Source of the DNA: Tetragonia tetragonoides
Taxonomy: Eukaryota; Streptophyta; Magnoliopsida; Caryophyllales; Aizoaceae
NCBI GenBank assembly: GCA_038025085.1
Contig: CM076147.1
Coordinates: 2,981,001-3,045,000, forward strand
Reading direction: 5' to 3'
DNA length: 64,000 bases
The notes below the pieces were generated by a model that was given only the letters and a program-made list of their open reading frames with translations, made no database searches and was not told the DNA's origin. Position numbers and translations under genes: made by a program. Positions 1 to 13,105 of this stretch are shown here, piece after piece. Each line of letters starts with the position of its first letter. Position 1 is the first letter of the stretch.

Positions 1-1552
1 ATAAGTGAACTGATCATGTTTTTAGAAAGACTCTCGCTCATATAGAACATATGAGTACCCAAGAATAAAGGGTTTAGGGGCGAAGGTACGAGGTGGGAAG
101 GTGTTAGGCACCCAACTCGCCCATTTATGACGGCCTCTACTAACTCAAGTTTGCTTAATAATTTAGAGACATGACTACCACACAAACCGGATTAACAACC
201 TAGACTTAGACTATTAATTGGTTCATCACAAGCATCACAACATTTATTTTTAACCCTTATTTAGACATGCATTCGATTTGACAAGTTGGGCAGCACAACG
301 ACTATGCAGACAATATTTAGGAAGCAATAAAAGCGTTATTCTAGCATGATATCTACATTATGACTACTGGAAAATAAACAATTAGGCAATTAATTTAATT
401 TGAGCCCTCAGGAATTTGTACCTGAACTGTAGGCTATATTTGACAATTGAATAGTAAAAATAGATCTCAAGTAAAGAAAGAGGGGGAAGCTCGTTGTCAA
501 TACTCCCGAGAATAGAATAGAATTGTTTATGGAAGAAAGAGGGAGAAGCTCAGAGTCAATACTACTGGGAATAGAGGGTGTCAACTTTAGACTATGTGTT
601 TTGAACTGAGGGTGAAGGGTTGTTTATATAGGCGTGGGGAAGTAGGGTTGGACGGCAGAAATTGAGGTGAAAAAGGAGACGGGCTTGAAAAATCAGCCGG
701 CCCCGAAGAAGGGTCAGCGCCGCTAGCGGCCTTGGGACTTATTCCAGGGCCGCTGACGGCTCTCAGCAGCCACCTGGATGTCGTCATAATGACGTCATCC
801 AGTCTATTTTTATTTTCCGGAGGAATTTTTGTATTCCGAAAAATATGAAAAGACCGTTTTACCCTTGGACGGTAAAAGACGGTTCTACCCCTAAATCGCA
901 ACTTGGCGACCGGAGGTCGGAAAAAGGTGTGAGAAGTGTCGTTGTAAAGCTCTTGAACGAGGCTTCTGAATTAAATGGAATGAAGGAGTGTTTGGAGGAA
1001 AAATCTGAGACCTTATCTTAACTATTAAAGCAAAAATAGCAGTTCAACTTTTATAAATTACTCCTTTCATCATCGGGTTTTGCGGAGAAATCTGAAGGCG
1101 CTTTTTTGGCGTCTACAAGTTCCTTGTTTTCATTATATATGTAATATTTGTTTGAAAAGTTCGTGTTCGAGCCTAAAAAATTGTTATGTAAGTTATTATC
1201 AACTTCTGGGTTAAAAGCCCGAACTACATCTAACCTGATTCTCTTAACGAGATACGTAGGCAGTCCGCAAGGATTCGGTCAAAGTTATGTTTATAGTCTA
1301 TTTTAGAAGCAAAAATAAAAAATAATTAAAAAAAAAACGAAAATGTTGAATTAGTTCATAATTTGAATCCAAATTTGTATAATTTAAGCAAATGAAAAAA
1401 TATGTGGTGAATTTTGGACATGGACTCTAAAATTGGTGATGTCTAGTTTGAGGTGTCCATTGAGCATATCTGTTGTATTCATGGTTAAAGTCATAATCTT
1501 GTGCATGAATAGATAAGAAAGTGGGATTACCACCATTAGAAGATTTTAGTAG

Positions 1553-1589
<37 letters not shown>

Positions 1590-2938
1590 AGAGAAAAAAA
1601 GAGAGAGAGAAACTAAGGGTGGTCATGGTGTGTCCCACTCCCTCTTCCCTTGCATTCTATACAGAGAAATGAAGAAACGGAAAATATGAAAGAAGGTGAA
1701 AATGATGCACTCTGAAGGGTGGCCGTGATGTATAACCGGAACAAGCCTAAGCTTAAACATTGAACCATCATCCTACACCATTTTGCCCACTATTTAAAAG
1801 ATGACCCCAACCTTGTGTCAAGAAGGACTATGAACATCCCCCATGCATTCAAACCTAACCATCTTGGAGGATATTTGAATTATGTGAATAAAATTCAAAA
1901 TAGCCATTAACTTAGTTCATTAGTGAACTAATGTGTCATCCTTGGATGAACATGAACTTCACTAATAGCTTATTGATGTTTTTTATGAAAAAAATGAACT
2001 TGGATTTTATTCCGGAAATTTGTGAAATGATTTTATGAGAAAAATGAAACCGGATTTTATTTCAAAGAAAATAATTCCGGAAAGTTTGGAGAAATGATTT
2101 TGAAGAAAAAATGATGAATTGAACTTTCAAATTGAAAGAGATGTGTTTTCAAAAATAAAGAAAGAAATGTTTTGCCGTAAGGCACATTTTATTGAAAAAT
2201 CATGAGCATTTTGCATAAAAGGGATATCAAAAAAAAAAACAGGAGGAAAGATCAAAAAAAAAAAACTCAATCAAATGAAGAGTAATAAATAAAGAGATAA
2301 AAGAACGATGAAGGGCCAGGACCTTACATATGATACCATGTGAGGTCATGCACGTAACAATTACGACATACGCCGGTTAAGGTTCCGAAATGAAAGGAGC
2401 TATGCCTAAGAGTTGCACGAAAGTGTTTGATCGGTTAAGGTTCCGAAAAGAAAGGAGCTACGCCTAAGAGTTGCACGGAAGTATCTGATCAGTTAAGGTT
2501 TCGAAATGAAAGGAGCTACGCCTAAGTGTTGCACGAAAGTGTTTGATCGGTTAAGGTTCCGAAAAGAAAGGAGCTACGCCTAAGAACTGCACGGAAGTAT
2601 CTGATCAGTTAAGGTTCCGAAGGAGCTACGCCTAATAGCTACACGGAAGTGTTTGATTGGTTAAGGTTCCAAAATGAAAGGAGCTACGCCTAGAACTGCA
2701 CGGAGGATTAAACGGTCAGTGATTTATCCAAGGTACGCCATGAGCTGCACAGACGCATTATTTGGTCAAAACCTTAGTGGTTACGCTAAAACTTATCAAG
2801 TCAACACCACTTCGATATTTCTTTTGTTACTATTATTTTGGTTCGCAAGTCAAAATTACGTGTCTATTTGTTACGTTGACCATTGTTTCTTGGGAGCTTA
2901 TTACTAGCTTCTCAGAAACTCGATCAACGAGGGGCATC
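1..2938 (+). mobile_element. 3' internal, non-coding part of a Tat/Ogre-like LTR retrotransposon
   Basis: No convincing coding frame is present. The stretch runs up to a purine-rich tract (acgaggggcatc) that directly precedes TGTAGACACC at 2939. This is the arrangement of a polypurine tract followed by a 3' LTR. The same LTR start recurs at 6162, where a target-site duplication confirms it as an LTR edge. Segments such as gggaaggtgttaggcaccc near 96 are, from memory, typical of the long non-coding 3' regions of Tat-lineage elements. A poly-A run lies at about 1554-1588. The gag-pol part must lie to the left of the window. The lineage assignment is inference. Confidence 0.65.
2373..2725. repeat. 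Tandem repeat, unit about 58-60 bp, roughly six copies
   Basis: The motif ggttaaggttccgaaa followed by aaggagctacgcctaag and a gcac(g)gaagt block recurs at about 2375, 2434, 2494, 2551, 2608 and 2659. Some units have small deletions. Such minisatellites are common in the 3' untranslated region of Tat/Ogre elements, just upstream of the polypurine tract, which is where this one sits. Confidence 0.9.
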
Positions 2939-2963
2939 TGTAGACACCAAATTTCAACTTGTG

Positions 2964-3295
<332 letters not shown>

Positions 3296-3632
3296 GTGGT
3301 GGTAGTAGTAGTAGTAGTACTAGTACATTTATTATTAATTCTCTTATGGATTATGGAGTAATTGGGTAGAAAAGGGTTGATCCAAAAAATGGGTTAATTT
3401 TAAGTCCAAATAAACAAACCCCAAAAAGTCACTAAACAAAGAAAAACAATTAAAAAAAGAATAAGAAAAATAAATTCTGATTCATGTTGGGGCCCACGAA
3501 ATTTTAACAAAAAAAAAAGTAAAAATCCCTTCCTTCCCCCTATTCCCTCTCACACGTTCATCCCCTTTCTTTCTTTTTTGTTTTTTTTTTCTCTTTTATT
3601 TTCCTTCCTTTTTCTTCTCTCCTTTCCCAGTC

Positions 3633-3635
<3 letters not shown>

Positions 3636-3706
<71 letters not shown>
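3636..3706. repeat. (CT)n microsatellite
   Basis: An almost perfect run of CT dinucleotides of about 70 bp lies inside the truncated LTR. A shorter (CT)n sits at the same relative position in the solo LTR (about 6638-6668). Confidence 0.97.
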
Positions 3707-3707
<1 letters not shown>

Positions 3708-3914
3708 AGCTGCACCCGTCCCCTTTTCCCATTTTTTTGTTTTTATTTCTTTCATTTTCCCATTTAAACAAACCCCCTTTTTTATTTTTGATTCACTTTG
3801 TTTTATTTCCTTAAACTCACCCCTAATTTTGCCTCCTAAAATCCCTATTTATCCCCTAAATTATTTTCTTTCCTATTTTTTTTTCCCTTTGTCCATTTGA
3901 CCGGATTCTCTTTG

Positions 3915-4215
3915 AACACTGGAACACAGCACACGCACACGCACACCAGCTCTCTCTCCGCACAATGGCAAACCGTCGCCGTCAACCACCGTCTACAGTT
4001 TCTTCCCACACCCCCTCACAGCCCTACTCTCTCTCCTCCTCTGTTCCTCTGTCTCTATACACATAAGATATAAGACATGGCGCCCAATTTATAGCCAGTC
4101 TTCCCCCATTCATATCCTTCATCTATCTCCTCTAGTCCTCTCATAAAGTCATAACTGACCGACTGACCGTTGCTCTCAAAACGAACGAACAAACGACCCT
4201 CGAGCTAGTCACTCT
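3915..4215 (+). promoter_or_regulatory. Possible old promoter and leader of the broken ArgJ copy
   Basis: Directly after the LTR break the sequence changes to C- and CT-rich DNA with a TATA-like motif (aatttatagcc near 4087). A pyrimidine-rich stretch resembling a plant 5' leader follows. It lies about 0.7 kb upstream of a candidate leader exon (4921-4983) that precedes the duplicated ArgJ exons. It could be the ancestral ArgJ promoter. This is inferred from composition and position only. Confidence 0.25.
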
Positions 4216-4547
4216 ATATTTTTCTCGTTTAGTCCCGGCGCTGGGGGAGGACAACCAGGGCGACCGCCCAGGGCCCATGGTCGTAGAGGGCCCAAAAATG
4301 AGTGAACAAAATATATATTTGTAAAATCGTGCTTCAAATATTAAATCTGGAACTCAATTGGCAAGTTGGCTAGTATTTAATTATTGGGGATACGTGTTCG
4401 AATCTTCTTGGTTCTATTTTGGAGCTACTCTAACCTCCCTTTCAAATTGTACTTCTGTAACTTTTATTTGCTTAATTTTTTTATTTTTTTTTGGGCCTTT
4501 TTCCTACAAGTTTTTCTTTTTCTTTTCGCTTTAGTCTTTCAGCATGT

Positions 4548-4869
4548 CTTGTGTGGACTTAGTCCATCGTGGACCACGTAATTTTGAGAGGCGACTCCAG
4601 GTGAAGTAGGGGACGGCGCCTGGTAAAATAGGGGGTGGCTTCAGGTGAAGTAATTTTGAATAATTTTGAGGAGTGGCTCCAGGTGAAGTAAGGGGTGACT
4701 CCAAGTAAAGTAGGGGGTGACTCCAGGTGAAGTAGGGGTGGTGCCAAGTATAAATTTGAGGGGTGGCTCTAGCTGAAGTAGAGGTGACTCCACATTTAGA
4801 GGGGGTGGCTCCAGGTGAAGTAGGGGGTGAGTCCAAGTATTGGTCCACCATGAACTAAGTACACACAAG
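4548..4869. repeat. Minisatellite enclosed by a 28-bp inverted repeat (candidate MITE)
   Basis: The left arm cttgtgtggacttagtccat and the right arm atgaactaagtacacacaag are inverted copies with about three mismatches over 28 bp. Between them lies a 22-30-bp repeat of the form ggggtgactccaggtgaagta, about ten imperfect copies (4590-4840). Inverted termini around an expanded internal minisatellite suggest a small non-autonomous DNA transposon. No clear target-site duplication was seen, so the superfamily is open. Confidence 0.55.
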
Positions 4870-4920
4870 TTTTTGTATTAGTCTTTAGTTACTAGTTTAT
4901 GGGCCCTTATTTTTAGTTCG

Positions 4921-5838
4921 TCCCTGAGCCTATAGACCGTCAAGATCGGCTCTGCTCTCGTTGCGCTCTCTCAATTTGATCAGGTGAACAGTTTTTCCGT
5001 TACCTATCATCACTTTCTCTTGTTTTATTCCTATTTTTTCTGGGTTGTTTTTGATTTTCGGATTTAGGGTTTATGCAATATTTTAATAGCTCAGACTGGG
5101 TGCATTCATCGAATTGACATGAGGCTTTTGGTCCATTACATGTATATATGATGCAGAAGGTTTTCTTTTGTTAAAATGAACAGGATTGAAGGTCCATTTT
5201 AAGGCAAACATTCAGCTTTAGTGGGGCATTTTGTCGAGCACTTGGAAGGCGTTTTGGTAAGCACTTCACTTGTTGTTGTTATGTTTTTTTCATAGTAGTA
5301 TTTTATTTTTTTGGGTTTTCAACAAATGTATGTTTGATTCACACATGTTTGGTAATTGGTATGTGCAGTACACCCATTGTCCTTAGCGCTGTCACTTTGT
5401 ATTCATCATCACCTCTCTATCAAGCTTCCAGAACTCAGCTCCAGAAAGGTCTGCTGCTATTTCAGTGAGTTGGTTTGTTTGATTTAATTGATAAATGTTG
5501 TAGGAATTGAACTGGGATTCACAGTATAATATCTCCATTGTTTTGATATCATGTTTTTTGTGAAATGTCGAGCTTTTTTTTTGTTCAAGTACATTTTGGT
5601 TTAAATATTCCAGTCCTTAGGATTTATAGAAGCCGAGGTTTACTTCTTATTTGTTATAATTCATTAACTTTTGGATTTGTTTAACCTGGAAAGATGATAC
5701 TTTCTTATCTTATAGGTCTGAAAATCATCTGGCTCCAGGAGGAAATTCACAATAGTATCCATGTCCTCGGTCGCTATAGATGCTGCAACTTATATGTCTG
5801 CGGCTCCTATACTTCTTCCAGAAGGACCTTGGCAGCAG
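4921..5838 (+). pseudogene. Broken duplicate of ArgJ 5' exons (copy A)
   Basis: This block matches the working 5' end of ArgJ at 16428-17131, with scattered substitutions. Counterparts are a possible leader exon ending at 5256, coding exon 1 (5369-5448) and coding exon 2 (5716-5838). Three lesions stand out against the other copy. The ATG is CTG (5389-5391). The donor after exon 1 has lost four bases (gtaggt in copy B, gtctgc here). Codon 2 of exon 2 is TGA (5719-5721) where copy B has TGG. The end of exon 2 is still intact and reads [13 protein letters not shown], a conserved ArgJ stretch. A candidate upstream untranslated exon with a GT donor (4921-4983) exists only here. An internal in-frame ATG at about 5761 could still start a protein without a transit peptide, but nothing shows that it is used. 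Confidence 0.85.
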
Positions 5839-6161
5839 GTGATTCGTTATTTGCTTCTTTGATGATCTATACTTGCCTGCTTTACCCCAGGAGTCGGCGA
5901 GAGACACTGGGGTAATGATGTATTTTAGTATAGTCTCAGACTCTCAGGTGCTAGGAGCTTCTAATGCTAGATTACTGGTTTCCTTTAGGGGGTGAGCACG
6001 GGTCATGGGTGCCTGGTTCTGGTCCTGAAATTGTTTCGGACTTGGAGGGTCCAGACCTGGAACTGGTCCCATCAATTCCAATTCTGGGTCCCAAAATTTG
6101 GACCTGGTTTAAACCAATTTCAATTCTGGGTATCATTTTGTCTAACCCAAGACCTAGTGGG

Positions 6162-6634
6162 TGTAGACACTAAATTTTAACTTATGTTTTTACTTGGTAG
6201 TATTATTAATTCTTTTATGGATTATGGAGTAATTGGGTAGAGAATGGTTGATCCAAAAATGGGTTAAGTTTAAGTCCAAATAAACAAAGCTCAACAAGTC
6301 ACTAAACAAAGAAAAAAAAAAAAAAAAAAAGGAATAAGAAAAATAAATTCTGATTCATGTTGGGGCCCACGAAATTTTAACAACAAAAAAAGTGAAAATC
6401 CATTCCTTCCTCCTTTTCCCTTTCCCATGTGGCCACGTTCATTCCTTTTCTTTCTGTTTTTTTTTTGTTTTTTTTTTCTTTTTTCTCTTTTATTTTCAAA
6501 AATCCCTTCCTTTCCCCTTTTCCCTTTCCCACGTGGCCACGTTCATTCCTTTTCTTTCTATTTTATTTTTGTTTTTTTTTTCTTTCTATTTTCTCTTTTA
6601 TTTTCCTTGCTTTTTCTTCTCTCCGTTCCCAGTC

Positions 6635-6671
<37 letters not shown>

Positions 6672-9600
6672 CTCTCCTACACGCCAGCTGCCCCCCTCCC
6701 CTTTTCCCATTTTTTTGTTTTTGTTTCTTTTATTTCCCCATTTAAACAAACCCCCTTTTTTATTTTTAATTCACTTTGTTATATTTCCCTAAACTCACCC
6801 CTAATTTTGCCCCCTAAAATCCCTATTTATCCCCTAAATTATTTTCTATCCTATTTTTTTTCCCTTTGACCATTTGACCGGATTCCCTTTGATTTATTTT
6901 TTATTTTTTTTCTTTTGTTATATAGTTAATATTTCATTTATTTTATTTATTTATCCCCTAAATCCTAACACCCCCCTCCCCTTGTATTTTCCTATAAAAA
7001 CCCCCCTTTTTCTACTAAGTAAATGGCCCTTTTTTCTCTCTAACGTCTCTTTAGTTAAAATTCTCTTATTTTTCTAAGTGTTCTTCCTTAGGTGAAATTG
7101 CTCTCATAAACCCAAAAAAATACCAAAACCAAAAAAAAAAACTTCTATCATCATCTCATCATAAACACCTAAAAAATGAAGTTTTTTTGTTTTTTTTTTT
7201 TTTTTACTTCATTTCAGCTCCTTATAATTCCCTCACAAAAAAAAGAAAAACACAAAAAAATAATTTTTCTTTTAGTTAAGTACAAATTTAAAAGGGCATT
7301 TATTTTTAACTAATTTCAGTTTCAAGGTCCAAAATTGCAAGTTCATCCGATCTCTCAAAAGGGTATTAAAATTTCTATCACTTATTGCTAATATTTATTA
7401 TATCCCACCAATCATCAACATTAATTATTAATCTTTCACCTTCAACATAATAACTCCCATTTTATTTCTTTTATTTTCTTAGTTATCTCCCCATCCCTTT
7501 AATCTCCCTTTTTATTTTTGTTTCTTTTATTTTTCCTCTCCCTTGAACTCATATTTTAGATCTAGTCTTTTCTATCTGATTATTTTTGCTAACTCATATT
7601 TCCTTAACTCTAACTCTAACATTTTTTAAGTGATTATTTTCGCTAATCCTTACTCATTCAATAACCCGAACTTTTTTTAATGTGATTATATATATATATA
7701 TATTGCTAGTAAACTTATTATATCTTTTGGTTGAATTTGATATACGGAGGTCATACACCCCGTATTTTCATGCGGCTACAATTCCTAGGTAAGAGTTCAA
7801 GTGCCCACGCGAACTCGTTCTCATGGAGGACATAGATCGAGCCTTTGAGTGTGTTTTGCGGTGAGATTGAGTGTTGTTTGATCAAAATAAATGTTTGAAC
7901 AATGAATGTCACTTCTTTCTCTCATCACCTTTATTTTCTTTTGTTAATAAAAATAGATAAGAATGATCATTCATGCATATAGAAGCCTTGGAATTTTTGT
8001 TGGTTCCAATTTGTAATAACTAGGATTTTTTTGGTTTAAAAGACGTAACTTTGTTTGTAATTTGAGGAAAATCCAACGGTTAGCATTTGATAAATTTGGT
8101 ACCATGTGAAACAGTAGCTCAAAATATTTTAATAGAGATAAAAATCAACAAAATCCAACGGTTAGATAATGTCCATTCTTTTTTTGAAATCCAATTGTCA
8201 AATTTAGACCACCGTAACTAGATCTGTAAATAACTAATGTTTGGTTACCCTTTTGACCTAAGCTATTTCTAACAAAATTAAAGAGGATTAAACAAGGTTT
8301 TCACAGACACCTATTTTGTCCAATTCGGTTAAGAAATGAATTGTAAATGATTTTTCAAATGGGAAAGTAATTCTGAACTGCTAGATTTTTGTTTAAGTTT
8401 AGTACTTGTTAATAATTGGCCAAAAGCAACAACTTAGAGTAGTAATTAATTTTTGATAATTTTTTTGTTTATTCCTTAACGTGTCTAATTTAATGTGTAT
8501 AAACAAGATTGAGTTTCATTATGTATAAATAATGCTAAAATTAACCAACCGAGTTAAGGTCTAGAAACGTCAAGGTTCACTAATCTAAATAGCTGCAGTG
8601 ATCCAGGCTTAATCAATGTAAAATGAATTTAGAATTGGATACTAGACTCAATTAGGACCAATTTAAACTTTTTAATTACACAATTTGAAATTATAATGAA
8701 TTTTTAGTGAATTAATCAAAACCGAGTTCAAGTCTGTCAATATGAGTATTAACTTGTTAACTTAGAACAATTTAAAACATTAGATGTTTTGCACAGAACT
8801 TTTGTTTATTTTAGTAAAATTACTTAGACTAGCGTAAAAATGTTGATAATTTGTGTAAATATCCATCTTCAAATCTAGTTTAATCCCTGTAAATATTCAA
8901 CTTAGAACACTGGTAATTAATTTCCAGTAATTCAAACACCACAGGTTTGTCAATTGAGTTCCAGAAACTTGTAATTCGCTAATAACTCTTCAATAACGAA
9001 CTGTTTTTGACTTGAGTTTTTTACAGTGGATAGATAATGTAAAATGAACCAATTTAGGCTGTAGAATCACTCAATTTGATTAAGAAATGACCAAGTTTTG
9101 AAATAAAGAAGTTCTGCCCAGTTTTTTTGTAAATTCGATTTCATGCGATTTTGTAAATAATTTTTGTTTAACTATCAAATAAAATGATAAAAATGTAAAA
9201 CTCTCCAGTTTATTATCCTAGTGTATCCCACTAATTATAAAAATAAATTCGGAGTCAATAAGTCACGTTTGGACTAATCCCTTGTTGGTTCTTTCAAACC
9301 GCTCTTGTAAATAACCAATTCTTTTTGTAAATAAATCAACTCTTTTGTAAATAAACCAATTCTTGTAAATAAGTCCAACTTTTGAAGACGAAGATCAAGA
9401 CCGAGCCCCGGAGGCGCCATGTACATGAAGATCAAGTCTTTTTCTCCTTTTTAGGACTTTTAGACGTTTTTTGTATTTTATTTGTAAGCACTCAATTTGT
9501 AATTCGTTTATTCCGAGGCTTCTTAATTATATTTGTACATTTGCATTCATTTGTTTTCACCTAATAATACAACTCGGAAAATAAGTAAAAATAACTTCTC

Positions 9601-10870
9601 TCACATGTGTGATATATTCAGTTGCACATTCTTAATAAAACCAGCATATTTGTTTATGTACAAACCCGACTCGAAATAAAATTCGAGGCTAGAATCAGAT
9701 ATTTGCTTATACGCGATCATGGATATTCCACCTACCACCACGTCAAATCACCTTCATACAAAATTACATTCCCTAGTGGAATCGACATTTCCTCAGTGAC
9801 ATCATTTTCCCCAGTGGAATACCTATGATCGAATGAAAGTAAATAATTGATCGTCCCCTCTTATTTGGCTTCGGGTTATCCCGGGGGATCCTATCGAAAA
9901 GACTCTTTTAAGCCATCACCCACCAATACATATCCATACCATACACAAATCATCCGTTTACTCATCCCCAGTGAATGTTATTCCCCAGTGGAGAACAAAT
10001 ATTTTTGAGAAGCCTATATGTATGCTCAAAGCTAAGAATTGGGTTGATCCTCGTATATTACTGAACGTTGTCGGGTTGAACGCCTCGAATGAGTAGGCAA
10101 ATCTTCCCCATTTGAACCTTTTCTTACTTCTTATAGGGAAGTAGGGGGTTCCTCGGATCAATTCGACTCTAAGTCGCGAGTCATCATATAAGTTTCTTAA
10201 TTATATCCCACTCACGGGAAAGAACAACCGAACCCGCCTTAATGGCATCCAAAGAGTCTTATTGACCGGATCCCCCGGTCAGAACTACGTTAGGGATTTG
10301 ATCCAAGAGTAGATCCAAGTCACAATGATTGGTTCGTAGAGCAATACATGCGTATCCAAGCCCGTTGTACATAAACGAATATACCGGTTCCAAAACCGAT
10401 TTTTACATACAAGTGTGTTGTGTGATAATGTGTAAATATATGTGCTTTTTCTTATCATTTTAGGCATTATATAATATAATTCAAAGCTTTCAATTGGGAT
10501 ACAACGTATTAGTAAAGAGCACGTACTCAGTACGGAGGAGGAGACGGGTCCAACGACGTCCGCACCTTCTAACCTAGACCCCGAACTAAGATCTTTGCAT
10601 TCACAGACCAGTCAAAGAATTTTCGTGCCTTATCGCAATGAAGTCATTTTTTGGGGTTTCTCAAATGGTTTTCCTTAAAATCTTTTATAAAACCCTTCCC
10701 TTTGGAACCCGTCCTTGTTTGGGTCATAACAAGGTGGCGACTTCGAACCTTATGATGATTCCTTGACAATTGACCTTTTCAATCGGTAAATTTTCGTGGA
10801 CGTGCCCATCGGCACGTAATGCAACGATTCTCGGGTCGCAACTCTGAAAACCCGAAAATCAGGCCCCACA
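6162..10870 (+). mobile_element. Solo LTR (Tat/Ogre-like), 4.7 kb, with 5-bp target-site duplication
   Basis: It starts TGTAGACAC and ends GGCCCCACA. The 5 bp GTGGG flank both sides (6157-6161 and 10871-10875), while the matching place in copy B (17420-17424) has GTGGG once with no insert. This gives exact borders. No second copy of the LTR start and no gag-pol frame lie inside, so it is a solo LTR left by LTR-LTR recombination or a non-autonomous unit. The very long LTR fits Tat/Ogre elements. It is low-complexity and T-rich at the left and AT-rich in the middle. A near-terminal ggtggcgactt motif occurs at about 10733. Confidence 0.92.
6993..7000 (+). promoter_or_regulatory. Candidate LTR TATA box
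   Basis: TATAAAAA lies about 830 bp into the LTR. It is preceded by a C-rich block and followed by a CT-rich segment. This is a plausible U3/R boundary promoter for the retroelement, supported only by motif and position. Confidence 0.4.
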
Positions 10871-10959
10871 GTGGGTACTTGGTGGGACCAATTCTGGGTA
10901 CCCAAAATTGGAATTGGCATTGAAACATACTTGGTCTTAGAACAAGAATTTTGAGCTCT

Positions 10960-11800
10960 TTTTTAAAATAACAATTCTTTGTAGGAGAAAGAGAGTTCGC
11001 GAACTTTAATTTCCTAAGGGGGACACCCTTGAAGGCCCCAACTGCCTTTGCCCAAAGTGATGCCAAATAAACAGCATGATCCCAAACATTATCCACTGTT
11101 TTTCCGGACGCAGAAAAGATCCTCGAGTTCCACTCCATCCAAATACACCACAAAATAGCCATCGACGCACACCTCCACCACAACTTACCCTCCCTCCTTC
11201 TCCTTCCAGCAGCAAAACATATCTGTAAAAACTGCCCCAATGTAGTCGGGGTCGCAAAGTGCTCCCCCCCCCAGTCAGCCTATCCCACAACACTCTAGCA
11301 AAGTCACACAACACAAACAAATGTAACCCATCCTCACAATCATGACGACACATTACACAAAAATTCCGCGACAAACACCATTCATGCCTCCGCCGCTGCA
11401 TCATGTCATGCGTATTCACCCTGCCTAGAACCAACGTCAATACAAAAGCACGCACCTTTAGAGGAACTTTAGACTTCCAAATGTAAGTGGCAAGAGTGAA
11501 GTGGGGAAATTGAGAAGGAAGGCTAAGTCGATGCAGGAAGGACTTGCAAGAGAAGACACCAGAGGAGTCTCCTTCACCCCTTGGGGTGCGAAGAGTAGTG
11601 TTTAAAACATTTTAGGAGAGAAACGAGTTCCTCCATCTCACGATCATGCGGAGCTCGGCGTAAGTGAAGGTCCCATGAACCACCGGCTTTGGAATAGAAA
11701 TCCGAGACCGGAGCTTCATGAAGCGTGGACAACCGAAAAATCCGAGGATATGTGGAGGAAAAAGGGGTATCTCCCTTCCACACATCCTCCCAGAACATTA
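10960..11800 (-). mobile_element. L1-type LINE fragment, 3' part of ORF2 (copy A)
   Basis: Minus-strand frames show the zinc-binding reverse-transcriptase C-terminal domain typical of plant L1 elements: [13 protein letters not shown], then [20 protein letters not shown], then LWDRLTGGG. The downstream phrase WCIWMEWNSRIF follows. A second piece at 11574-11798 carries FWEDVWKGDTPFSSTYPRIF. Frameshifts and stops separate the pieces. It is the duplicate of the LINE at 17.5-18.3 kb. Confidence 0.9.
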
Positions 11801-12060
11801 CCCGATGGCCATCCTATGGTGCATTTGGTTGGAGAGGAACTCTAGGGTGTTTCGGGATGTTGGGAAGCCTATAGACTACGTCTGGGACCATGTGGTCTCC
11901 CTTTAGGCTAAGGCAGCGGGTGCTTTTAAGGGCGTTTCGCTTACCTTTGTACAACGCCATTGGCGAGATGTAGTTTCTTTTGATTGCTTATGAGGATGCC
12001 TTATCCTCTTTTTTGTATTCTTTTCTAAATTAATTAATAAAAATTTTCATATCTAAAAAA
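11801..12060 (+). mobile_element. 5'-truncated LINE 3' end, + strand (copy A)
   Basis: The + strand encodes [20 protein letters not shown] and then a short 3' untranslated region with attaataaaaattttcatatct and a terminal A-run at 12055-12062. It sits inside the minus-strand LINE in opposite orientation, so it is a nested insertion. The same arrangement is present at 18327-18592. Confidence 0.85.
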
Positions 12061-12479
12061 AAATCTAACCAGGGGAAAGAAAAGAGGCGAAACCTGTGAG
12101 ATAAACTTCCAAGGGCAAGCATGAGAAACTCCGCTGTCAGTTCGGGCATCCCATCCATTCTGTAGCAGACTGTACTTGTTCCTGATTACTCATTGCCATA
12201 GGGAATCGGGCTCCAACGGAAAACGCCTATGGCAATGAAGTCCGAACCCGATCCGATTAGGCGAAAAAAAATCCGAACTGAATCCGAAACAAAAAAAATC
12301 TGAGTTCGAATCCGATTAGCAAACTTTGAATCCGAATCGGATTCGGAGCGGATTCGGATGTTGTGTGAAATCCGCAAAATCCGATCCACCTCCGAATCTG
12401 ATCCGAAAATTCGAATGCGATCCGAAAATCCGAATCCGCCTTCGAATATCCGGATTCGATCCGTTAATCCGCTTATTTT

Positions 12480-13105
12480 ATTATTTTAAATTCACTTTTG
12501 TAAATTAAATCCTTAATATTTCCCACCTTTTTTTGTACATTTATATTAAATTCTTAATATATTTCCCATTTTATTTTTGTTCAAGTACTCTAAATATTCC
12601 AAAATCCTCTTTACATTTGACTTTTCAAGGTCTCGAAAGTCGAAAATGACACTTTGACCATAAATAATTATAATTATATAACTTTAAAAATTATAAAAAT
12701 GTGATATTTCAAGAATATAAACAAAATATATCTAAAAATAGTATTTTTACTTTATATATCTTTATAATTTTTTAAAATTTTTACTTATTCTTATATATCA
12801 AGTATCTTTATATTACAATAGCTTATATTTTCAGTATTTAAGTTTACTCAAATTTGTTTTATGAAATATAGGGATGATATATAAATTATATGATAATACC
12901 CTTCTATATTTCAATGAGGGGTGATTTATACATATTATTATAATACTCTTTTAAAGCATTTTCTAATCATACATAGCCGACATTGTTATACTAAAATTTA
13001 AAATCTTCTACTACATGACTACAATTTCAAAATCTAGAGATCATAGAACTAATTATTGTCTAATAGATATACGCTCTTAAATACCGTGAATGAACGAGTT
13101 TATCA
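12480..13105. other. AT-rich intergenic DNA, nothing recognised
   Basis: The stretch is strongly AT-rich, with no open frame of interest, no RNA gene and no clear repeat structure beyond short A/T runs. Confidence 0.6.

Larger units (their letters stand above)
5138..12227 (+). repeat. Segmental duplication, copy A (interrupted by solo LTR)
   Basis: Positions 5138-6161 and 10871-12227 together match 16428-18748 in order and orientation. The match covers the ArgJ 5' exons, a gggtacctggttctggtcctg element and two LINE pieces. Copy A is interrupted only by the 4709-bp LTR. The LINE insertions are shared, so they predate the duplication; the LTR is not shared, so it came later. Copy A ends at 12227, exactly where a tatggcaatg inverted terminus begins. 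Confidence 0.92.

Noticed and set aside
3558..3814. Arg-Glu and Ser-Leu repeat frames on both strands
   Set aside because: They result from the (CT)n tract inside the LTR.
4531..4868. His/Pro/Ser-rich minus-strand frames of about 60-106 codons
   Set aside because: They follow the minisatellite unit in all frames and have no gene context.
6392..6869. Phe/Ser-rich frames of up to 146 codons
   Set aside because: T- and CT-rich LTR sequence gives open frames by composition; no domain is visible.
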